Source: Strix aluco
Taxonomy: Eukaryota; Chordata; Aves; Strigiformes; Strigidae
Direction: 5' to 3'
Assembly: GCF_031877795.1 (NCBI RefSeq)
Contig: NC_133943.1
Coordinates: 11,091,001 to 11,155,000 of the forward strand
DNA length: 64,000 nucleotides
This document shows positions 54,836 through 64,000 of the stretch, piece after piece. The notes under the pieces are model-generated. The model searched no databases. It worked only from the letters and a program-made list of their open reading frames with translations, and had not been told where the DNA came from. A program made the position numbers and the translations under genes. Position 1 is the first letter of the stretch, and each line of letters starts with the position of its first letter.

Positions 54836-55009
54836 CTTCATCAATATCTGGTGGCAGTCCGCCGACAAAGACTTTACGGGAATACCGTTCCACTCTTTCT
54901 CCATTCTGATGGGAGAAGCAGTGAGGTGATCCTAAACCACTATGAAGAGTCTGATCCCCACGTCCATCATCCAAGAACCCGTCTTCCATTGGAAACAGTG
55001 AAGACTGAC
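54836..55009 (-). CDS. CPEB4: CPEB4 exon preceding and entering RRM1
   Basis: The acceptor follows an unusually long T-run (ttttttttttttttaacccc) and reads cccctcttcag; the donor is GAAG|gtacac. The 174-nt exon is entered in phase 1 and encodes QSSLFPMEDGFLDDGRGDQ, then TLHSGLGSPHCFSHQNGERV and ERYSRKVFVGGLPPDIDE. The RNP2 strand of RRM1 is KVFVGGLP. The DDGRGD segment is typical of CPEB4. With the 24-nt microexon included, RRRG stands directly before QSS, creating a basophilic-kinase-type site. Confidence 0.97.
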
Positions 55010-56955
55010 CTGAAGAGGGGGTTAAAAAAAAAAAAAAAGGGAAAAAAAACATACTAACAGAACAAAGCACACACTGTTTAAACAATTTTTTAAAAAGCAC
55101 TAGTTGCTGCATTAGCAGTAGAACTGTTTGCAATCTTCCCTTTTAATGAGCAGTTGTGTTTTCAATTTCATATGACCCTTATTGTTTTCAATATCATTCA
55201 GTAACTCAAATGCATTATTTCAGAGAAAAGGTTGCTACCTTCTTCATAACTGCACTAAACGGATGCTCGAGGTGACCATTTTCTATAATATTTCATGTTT
55301 CCAATTAGATTTCTTTTAAAAAGGTGTAAAAACAGAAGAGAAGCCAATTTTTTTCCTGAGACTTTCCCAATAGCAGACATCACTAAAACCTTAGCCATAT
55401 ATATAATTTTCCAATGAACAGCTTCTTACAATTAGATACAATTTCACGGTGCAGATGGGAAAACAAGAATTCTACCAGCTAAATATATTACACATTTAAA
55501 TTACCTGATAGCAAAACATATCATAAACCACCCACTTGTAAATAACAAAAATATCCTGACAAAAACAGGAAGACCCACTGTAATTTACTGCAAATGAAGA
55601 CTAAAAACTAAGCAATACTGTGTCATTCCTAGAAGCAAGTTTACTTAGATATTACAACAGTTTCGTTAATGAACTCACTCTAGGAGAAAATGTTCTAAGC
55701 ATGCTTCCCCTCAAAGCCCAATATTCTTCTATGATAATCCTTATCATAGATTTCCTTAATAATATTAATTACTTTTAAATAAGATTCTTTGATTTATAAA
55801 TGCAACTCTAAATACCATAAATAGAGCACACAAGCTGATCTCTTCCATGAATTCACCCTTTAGTTATGGTATTCAATATCTAGACAACAAACTGAATGAT
55901 TTCTACTCATTTAAGGAAAATTTTAGGAATAAATAAATATGTATAGGGAAAGTAAGCAAATAAATGAGGTGTGCTACAAGTTTTAGGATACATTTCCTTT
56001 TGCCTATGATGTGATATACTATGTCTGCTTTTACAAAATTCATTACAATCAACTACAGTAATGTATCGGTAAGGTTAATTTATCCTGCCCTTGCTACCTT
56101 CCTTTGAAATAAATTGATTTTAAAAAAGAAAACATCTTGAAAACAGAAAATTTGACTAGTTCTAATATCCAAATGGCAGTATGCAAAAATCAAGCAGCTA
56201 ACAAGTTGGAAGAAAAAAATACAATAAAATCCACAGTCCATAGAATTTATACAAATACAAAATTGAAGGCTTGGCCAGCTTGCTTTATTTGTACACCTTT
56301 AATTAAAGTCAACTATAATCAGGCCTATTTCTGTAGCTAGGCAAACCTGGTTACTACTGTGATAAAAATATTGTCATATAGACTTAAATGTTATTTTGTT
56401 TTCCCCTAATGAACTGATGCACATGTCATTGGTTTCATCTCTAAAGACCCCAATCCTGCAGGTATTACTGGAAGGGAGCAACACTCCACACCTAAACAAC
56501 CTTTTCAGGTTCATCTGCATTACCACTGCTGTTAGATAATTCGGCATGCATGCTTGCAGGATCTGGCTCTTTAACCTAGCAGGCCAGGACATATACTCAC
56601 TATAGTCTATGCTGCAGCAAGAAAACCATCAGCACCCAAAAGAACCAAAATAAACTTCTCCAGCAATGGCATTCATAACATACACACAAACACATCAACG
56701 TAGCCCTCCAATGTAACAATCATATAGATGATGTCCACTGTAAGGATTGTGATTATTTCAGCCTCAATAGTACTACTGTGGAGTACTACCTAATTCAGTT
56801 GAAATGTTTATTTATGGCATGCAGACTATGTAAACTTATGTGAAACTGATCCTTTATAATCTTAAATTTTGAAATTTGCCCTCTAGTAACAACTTAATGT
56901 TATTTCTCCCATGAGACATTGTCAACATTAGAAAATTAAATAGGAATATTGTTAC
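55010..56955 (-). other. CPEB4: CPEB4 intron between the microexon and the RRM1 exon (1.95 kb)
   Basis: The intron has donor GAG|gtaaca and acceptor cccctcttcag. It is AT-rich throughout. The acceptor tract contains a run of T's interrupted by C's on the sense strand at about 55022-55050. No other exon was seen. Confidence 0.78.
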
Positions 56956-56979
56956 CTCGCCTTCTCCCATATGTCCTTG
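56956..56979 (-). CDS. CPEB4: CPEB4 24-nt microexon (RTYGRRRG region)
   Basis: On the minus strand the acceptor catttaacatgcag is followed by 24 exonic bases (CAAGGACATATGGGAGAAGG, then CGAG) and the donor gtaaca. In the phase set by the next exon it reads xCA, then RTYGRRR, then the first base of Gly. This is the 8-residue 'B' segment alternatively included in CPEB3 and CPEB4. The length is exactly 24 nt and the phases match. A TGC lies just before the 3' splice site, as is typical of SRRM4/nSR100-dependent neuronal microexons. Skipping of this exon in CPEB4 has been linked to autism in humans. Confidence 0.92.
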
Positions 56980-59900
56980 CTGCATGTTAAATGAGAAAGA
57001 AAACAGCCTTTCAAACATTGTTATAAGGACCAAAAGACCTTGTTTTATCGCCTTTATACTAACTCAGTGATTCTCAAGCCTTTTCATACTCCAGGTCATT
57101 TAAAATGGTGTTCACAAGCTGACCTCCCCCACCACCCCCAATACCATGCCTTCCTTGCACCATCTCTGTTACTTATTGATAAAACATGTTGATACGAGGC
57201 TGACAAAGTATATATGTATACTCAAAGAGACTGTTTGAAAACAATTTTAGTTCTTAATTTGCACATTTATTTTCAAATCTATTCCTTAATCCTCTGCCTA
57301 CAAGTAAACGGATCTTTTCTCATGCACCAGGCCTCCTGACACATTCTGCAACACAATGTGCTCTCAGCCTTGCCAAGTTCAAGCATACTCTAACACTGAT
57401 CTTCATTTGAACTGTAGGAAAAGCCCTAACACAAGGAAAGCAGAGGAATACTGTGTTAATTTCTGTTTTGAAATTAGGTTGCTACAAAAGCTTTGCATAC
57501 CCCACAAAATCCATGGTTAAATTATTACTGGCAAATAACCAGCTGAAAAACTTAAGGAGAAAACATCTGGGGCACTAAAATTGCCTTTCAGACCTCCTGC
57601 AGTCTGTGTACAACAGTACAGATTCTCTCATACCGACTCAGTACACCTTGCTGTAAGTATTCGACACTGCTTCCTACTTTTCATTTTCCAAAACAAATCA
57701 AATCTACCACTAAAAAATACAACATTTTTCTGTGCTGGCTTCCAGGACACATTGTCAGAATATGGCCACATTTTCTAATCAAACTTGCACATTCTTTCTC
57801 TTTTAGTCTCATTAAAATCTGTATCTGAAAGCAGGCCAACTGTTTTCAAAACTTGGATTCTCCTGGCAAGTACTATGAGAAACTCTGAGTACATCATGCA
57901 TTTTATTTTGCTTCCTCATTCAAAATTGAGGCTGACAATTAGTTTAAGCATTTAAATATTTGTAAACCACAACAAAACAGGAGTTGTTTCCTCTTTCAGA
58001 ATAAAAATCATATCAATCCAATTTACTTCATGATTATTTAACATCTGTAAGATCATTTTACTTCTCTGATCTTTTGCTGATAGTCACAATTAACACCAAG
58101 AATACAAAATAATGAAGCCCTAGTCTTCAGACTGAAGCATATTCTCAAGTGTTCACACAGGCACTGGCTTTATGGGAGAATCTTAAAGGCTGAGGGCCCT
58201 TACGAGTATGATTTTTCCCTGGTAATTTTGAATTTAGAAATCCAAGATGCTCATACAGTCCTCAAAGTAGAAAGTTTTAAGGAACCTGTCTTTCATGGAA
58301 AGCAATGAGCAATCTTACTGCATTTCTGACAAAGCTCAGAAGCCTTTGCATGTTTTAGAAAACATTAAGCACTTTCAAAAACAGCTCTGCCTATAAAGCC
58401 ATAAAAATCTTGACTGTGGTTTCTAAATTACTAACAAAACCACACAAACTCCTTCACTTGGTACACCCATTCTTGGCAACAAAGCATGCAGCACAGATAC
58501 GATTCCCACTGCAGATCTGTGACCGCAATTTAGGTCAGCAGACTCCTCGCTGCTTCGCCACCTGTGTCACTCAAGGCAATAGGATTTTTCTCCTTTACCA
58601 GTACAGAAAACAACAAAAAAAGCTCAGTCACCAGCTAGGAAGTATTTCCAGTGCCAAATACAACTGAAGAGGTTTTGAGAACCAAATAGTAAGATTTCTT
58701 TTCTTCTTATTTTGCCTCTTATTTTCTCCATTTGCTTTATCTAACCCACAAAATACCAACATTTGAAAACATGTCTCAGAAGCCACAGTTTATAAACCAC
58801 CCCAGTACAGCACAGACACAAACTCTTCCTGCTCATTGAATTCAGGGCTCATCACACACCATTAATTTCACACAATGTAATACACAACACTGAAACTAAA
58901 GAATGCTCTTTTGGCCGGCCAGGAAGACAGCTAACTCTGATTTACCAGTTCTGTCTCTGGCTTTCATAATTTCATATTAAGAGAAATCTTTGCTACAGGA
59001 GTACCCTAGCTAAACTGGAACATAAATAAAGCCTTAAGGTAACTGATACCAACCAGAGAAAAAAAATTAATTCTGAAGATCAGGATGCCTGCCTATCCCC
59101 TGCTGAGAAATGAGACAACCACAACATTGGTCTGTATTCCTCAAATCTATTTTTCCTTTCCCCATTTCTTCAACATTTCAGTTAACTGCATAAAGGGCCT
59201 AGGACAGATTTACTAATCTCACAAGATATCTGAGCAAGAATCATGTTACAAAACTTAAAAAATACATTGTTTATGCCACCGGTTCAACTGCTTATAAACA
59301 ACCTATGCAGAGATATTTTTCTGATAAAATCAGTCTGAAATTTAAAACGCTATTAGCAGCTGCTTCAATTATTTTGTCACCTCAGCCCTCCCTGCAACAC
59401 TCCTTTCTATGTAAGAAATAAGGCCTTACAGAAAGCCAACGATCTTTTGCAAAAATCTGCTGCTTTTACTGTCGTTCATTTTAAAGAACTTAATGAATAA
59501 GCAACCCACTCAAATTTTTGCATCTTCTCTTCATTAGAGACACTTAATGGGCTCCTGGCCATCTCCCTCTTTTTTTTATTTTTTTTAAAAAAACCCACAT
59601 CTTTTCTGTCTAATGTACCTCCAATTAAACATGTTGAGCTTTCTTCTCTCTATAGGAAGCACAAAAAGACTCTCAGCATGTTGTGTATAATCACACGTGC
59701 AATTCTGTATAAAGTACACAGTTCCCAATGACAAAGATATTCTGCTGAAGAAGCATGAAAAATGTATGCAGGAGTCCTAAATCACTCAAACCCCAAACTT
59801 ACTACAAGCTTGTCCTGCAAAAAGTATGCCCAGGCTGAGCACCTGGCACTCTTTAATGGTTCTTGCTGCCTTCCAATCTGCAGGATGGTAGTAATTTCAG

Positions 59901-62900
59901 GTGTATTTTGTGCTGTTAACCGTGGTAGATTTACATTAAAAGGTCAGCTCAAGAGCAGACTGTTTAAAGCAAAGGGACCAGCAAGCAAGATCTGTATCTC
60001 CTGTGAACACCATCACAACTTTCTAAGGACACATGACAACTATAAGAACTATACAAGCATCCACAGTTAATATTAACATAAACACCATAAAACCCTGGAA
60101 CAGGCAGATCAACTGAATGCTCGAAGTCAAATTATGGTTGTACCTTCATTCTCACTACCTTGCTATAGTTGTTTCAAGGCACGCAAAATCTTAGGGTGAT
60201 GTAATACCTGTTCAGTTCTGTACCTAATTCATATCTTTAGTCCAAGAGCTCCTCAAGGCAGGGATTCTGCTCTTTACTGTGGCACAGAGGCCAACATAGT
60301 AACACACTGCAACCTTTTACCTCAGTCATTAATATGCTCTCATTTCTTTCCTCTCAAAGATCAAACCAGACTAGCTTCATTAGCGAGTTCCAAGGAATTT
60401 CAGGTTTCTATGCATATTAATCACTGAAGTTACCAGAGAAATATTTTTTAAATTTAAAAGGGACAAATATTCATGTTGACTTTTTACATATGACTGTGAG
60501 AACAGGTAAGACCCAATCACACCCTTCCACCAGGCATTAGCTCTACCACCGAGACAGCTTCCCACCATCCAGCTGCAGGAAAGCTAGGAAACTCAACCCA
60601 TTTGCGTATTATTCTTTCGTATTCTACACCAATCATACAGGCTCTAGGAAATACATTCAAGCTGAACAAGGTTTTGCTGAAGGGATCCCAATTTCATAAG
60701 CTTTCATGAATGAAGTAATGATTTTAACTGCTGATTTTTAGGGACAAAAAGCAACAAACAAGAACCTGCGGTGCAAATGATGGAACCACTACAGGGCAAA
60801 CAGGCTACAACTCTTGCAAATGAAAGCAGCGAAGAGTAGGAGGGAAAACAAAGCCTTTATACTATCATCAGCTATTTGTTAAATATCATATAAATGGAGA
60901 AAAGTGTAGAGTCCAGAATTTTTAAAAAAGGGGGCTAATGAGGCTTTCTCTAAGACTATATTGAAACCTATCCATATTATTTTAAAAAACTTTTCACTGT
61001 AGATGGTCATAGGCAGCCAGTTTCTTATGTTGGAAGGCAAGTATCATCAATACAGAAACACACAGTTTCAAGTTTCACCAAAACCGTTTACTCTGCTAGT
61101 CATTTTCTTCCCCTAAACAGTAGGTAAGGAGGTAATTTCATGCTGGTCTGTCCTCTGTTTCACTTATGCCTTAACTTTTAGAGAAACAGAAGTACCAAAG
61201 TTTCACTGGATTATTTCTAAATGTGAGCTAGATATCCTTGAATCTATTATAGAAAATATTTATGCTTTCATGAGTTTTATTTTTAAATTATAGAAAAATA
61301 ACTGAAGTACAATCTGGTTTAACCATTCCAACTGCAAAGTCTTATTTCTAAATTATTCTACACTAAATTGTATTTAGTAATTGTAGCAAGACTAACAATG
61401 CTGTGCACAAGGCCATTAAAATATGAACTATAGTATCTTATTACCTTTTTTCCCCTACTACTCCCTGAGGGCAGGTAGGGTTGATGGTAACCCAAGAGTT
61501 AGATTTTATCATCACTTCATGTTTCACAATGCATTTCATAGTTAACACATGGATCACATGTTTCTACCACAGGTAACAGTACATTTCACAGGAAGTTCTG
61601 TAAGGTCATCTTAAGCCCTATTTCACTAGTGAAGAATCTAATCGTATCCTTAGCCAAACCAAAAGCAGAAAAAATAAAATTAGAAAGAACATCTATATTT
61701 AACCTACCTTTGGTTAAATTATCTCCATATATGAAGGAGCAGTTCAGAGACCATGGCAGGTACTTTCAGAGAGGTATATATACTTTCTCTAATTAGAACA
61801 TAAAAATCATATCTACCTATATGTATTATACACAAAAGTATTTCTCACAATTTAAGTCTTAGATTACATTTTCAATAGGAAAGAAGATAGTGTCATAAAG
61901 TGTTGCATGACAGGCAAAAAAGTACTGGTTTTTATGCACTCCTTGATTTTAGTTCTAAAATATTAAGGACAAAAGCATTAGGCTACAGTTCCACCATTGT
62001 TAACATAAGACACGTGCATGTATGCCAAAATTCTGCCCACTTCAAACACATAATCTCATTTCTGTCAAATTACCCCAAGCACATGATATGTTGACTGTGG
62101 AACAACAGCCAACGCATGGTAGAGTAGCACAGACACGCGATACCAGATCCAGGATAAATTCTGTCAATACAGAATAAATGTATCAAAATTTAACAAATCT
62201 ACACTGACAGTGAACTTATTCCATGTCAGAACTTTGCATCTTACAGTCACAGCCATCTTTATGATATTGTCAAATGAGATCCCTGTTTTAAAAACTGTTT
62301 TCAAAAATAAGCTACTAAAAAGGGATATAAAAGTTTCCCCATGTTGTGGATTTCAAACACTACCAAACTTCAAAGAATGAAAAACATTCAAACAGTATTT
62401 TCTTAATCTAAGACAACCTTACAAAAATTAAACACTTCTATATGTACATCTGGAGAATGTATATTTGTCACACTTACAGCTATGTCAAAGTCACCATGAA
62501 ACCAGAAAAGTAGACTACATTTGGCTGCACAGTAAAATCAAGGATTAACACCTTTGGAAGTACTGATTCGGCAAAATTAAGTGGCAGAGATGCCAAAAAC
62601 TGCATTTCTTCCTCCTAATTTCTTTTTAAAGAAACACAATGTAAAAAAAAAAAAAAAAAAAAAAAAAAGCATGTGATGAGAAATATAGCTCTAGTTTATG
62701 TCCAAAACGTCCAAACAAATGCTGAAAAACAAGAGTACTATTGTAGATGCAAGTATTATGCTTTATTTCAAGTAAAGCCAGATGCCTGAAGACAAGTATT
62801 TACCCATTCCTTCTGCCGAGAACACTAACAAAATGAACTTTCTGGTATTCTGTAGCATTCAAGTACAGGTCAGACTAGAATCTTCCATGCTAAATTTCAG

Positions 62901-64000
62901 GTCGCTGTCACAAAATGCAACCAACACTAAAAGCAAACAGGTTTCTTTTCTTCTAAAACCCTTAAGAGATTCTACCTATAAAAGCCTTTTAGGGCTCTTC
63001 TGATGCTAACACTGTTTATCTGTGATTATATTGAATTAATTGGGTTCACATGGTAAAAAGGTAGAACCTGACTGTATGGCACAAAACGGATTATCAGCAT
63101 AGTAATTTCTAATAGTTTGATTGTTGACAACTTTATACATCAAATAACCAGGGGGGCGGAAGGGGAGAGAAGATGAGAAACAGTGAAAGTGAAAGCTACT
63201 GTTTCCAAGGCTTATGCAATGAGCTCCAAGTTTCCAGGGCTTTAATCTGCCTAAAGCAAAACTGTCTCACCGAAGAGATTGTGCAGTTATATACAGAAAA
63301 AAAATAATCTTTGGGGGAAAAAAACCCCCACTAATGGCCCTCATTCCCAGGCACTACACAAACCCAGCTGTACCCAGGGCAGAACAGCACACCGCTTCCA
63401 ACTGAGCCAGTCCAGCCCAGCATTGGTTCCAGCCCACCCTTGTGAGAAACTCAAGCTAACTCCCACATTGGACAACTGAGACAAAAAGCCCTAGACATGC
63501 TTCCAGCACGCTATTCAAGCACAAGACTGAAGCGGAAATGGGGGGAGGAAAAAAAAAAAAAGGTTTAACTATGAAAACACCGCAGTTGGGTTTGTGTGAA
63601 AGCTTTAAAAACCACCACTTTTATTATTCCTTTACTGCTGATGCTCTCAGGTAGCCTGCCAGACTAACACAGTGCCACGGGGACTGAACTTCAAGAGATG
63701 ATTTTTCACACCTTTCAACAACCACTTAACTACTCATGAAAGGTGACAAACCAAATCCAGTTTCACTCCTCTCAAAAATACAGAAGCTTCAAAGCTAACT
63801 TTGAAGTTTTCTTCGCTATCAAACAGAAGAATACAGAGAAATCTTCTCCTAAACAAGCCCGCTATAAATCCTAAACACAGCTACAGCTATCAATATTCTT
63901 TCCATAATTCCAATTACATTACACTGGGTTACTGCAAATCAGTCTAAGTGGAACCCTTAAATATCATACGTATTTGAATATAACTCTTCACTCTCTTCCA
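56980..64000 (-). other. CPEB4: CPEB4 intron upstream of the microexon (partial, at least 7 kb)
   Basis: AT-rich intronic sequence up to the window end. I searched by eye for the expected 51-nt exon encoding a peptide like FSYPGSDSSLLIN and for larger N-terminal exons, and found none with proper splice sites. A homopolymer of 26 A's lies at 62643-62668. No transposon or RNA gene was recognised with confidence. Confidence 0.65.
62643..62668 (+). repeat. A26 homopolymer
   Basis: An uninterrupted run of 26 A's on the plus strand (T's on the CPEB4 sense strand). No retroposed body is recognisable upstream of it, so I treat it as a simple repeat and not as the tail of a processed copy. Its length is likely polymorphic and prone to sequencing error. 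Confidence 0.85.

Larger units (their letters stand above)
42395..64000 (-). other. CPEB4: CPEB4 gene, 3' part (5' exons beyond the window end)
   Basis: The gene is read on the minus strand. Seven exons are present: the 24-nt microexon, five RRM exons and the terminal exon with the ZZ domain and long 3' UTR. All splice sites are GT-AG, all phases agree, and the joined frame has no internal stop. CPEB4 binds CPE sequences in mRNA 3' UTRs and controls cytoplasmic polyadenylation and translation in neurons, liver stress and meiosis. The choice of CPEB4 over CPEB2 or CPEB3 rests on FPMEDGFLDDGRGDQ, the LCDECQGARCGG context and the C terminus HISFRWN. The large N-terminal exon and the 51-nt exon expected upstream of the microexon were not found and should lie past 64000. 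Confidence 0.95.

Noticed and set aside
61688-61735. Possible CPEB4 exon with donor AAAG|gtaggt on the minus strand
   Set aside because: The upstream translation (FIYGDNLTK) does not match the known CPEB4 region, and no good acceptor was found.
62643-62668. A26 run as the tail of a processed pseudogene or SINE
   Set aside because: The sequence before the run shows no coding remnant, tRNA-like box or target-site duplication.

Overview
This is vertebrate nuclear DNA and almost certainly avian. It contains CR1 LINE 3' ends of the bird type, long AT-rich introns, one GC-rich CpG island, and three spliced genes that are all read on the minus strand. From low to high coordinate the order is NSG2 (5' part only), the orthologue of human C5orf47, and CPEB4 (3' part only). 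This matches the CPEB4 - C5orf47 - NSG2 order and common orientation on human 5q35, and I expect chicken chromosome 13. No prokaryotic, plasmid or viral gene set is present.

Layout. 1-17.05 kb is NSG2: coding exon 3 (1406-1525), a 14.7 kb intron, coding exon 2 with the start codon (16249-16377), and a probable non-coding exon 1 ending at 16975 inside a CpG island (about 16.58-17.50 kb). The intron holds a 1.3 kb 5'-truncated, internally deleted CR1 and a small foldback element. 17.5-27 kb is intergenic, with one old CR1 tail. About 30.66-34.23 kb is C5orf47, rebuilt here from three exons whose splice sites and phases agree. An ancient plus-strand CR1 remnant (29.38-29.69 kb) and a second foldback element lie near or in it. 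34.4-42.39 kb is intergenic with no gene I can support. 42.395-64 kb is CPEB4: a 4.2 kb AT-rich 3' UTR, the last exon with the ZZ zinc-binding domain, five exons carrying the two RRMs, and a 24-nt microexon at 56956-56979. The sequence above that is intron running off the window.

Biology. CPEB4 is a cytoplasmic RNA-binding protein that reads U-rich CPE elements and controls poly(A) length and translation. Its own 3' UTR here carries CPE-like hexamers and matches to the miR-92/25/32 and miR-26 seeds, consistent with self- and miRNA control. NSG2 is a neuronal endosomal membrane protein linked to AMPA-receptor trafficking. C5orf47 is an uncharacterised small protein. The most informative observations are the CPEB4 microexon, an NSG2 exon that encodes about 12 residues I recall as absent from human NSG2, the de novo C5orf47 gene model, and a cluster of ACATG/GTAAT motifs in the CPEB4 3' UTR. 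I found no clear new biological system.
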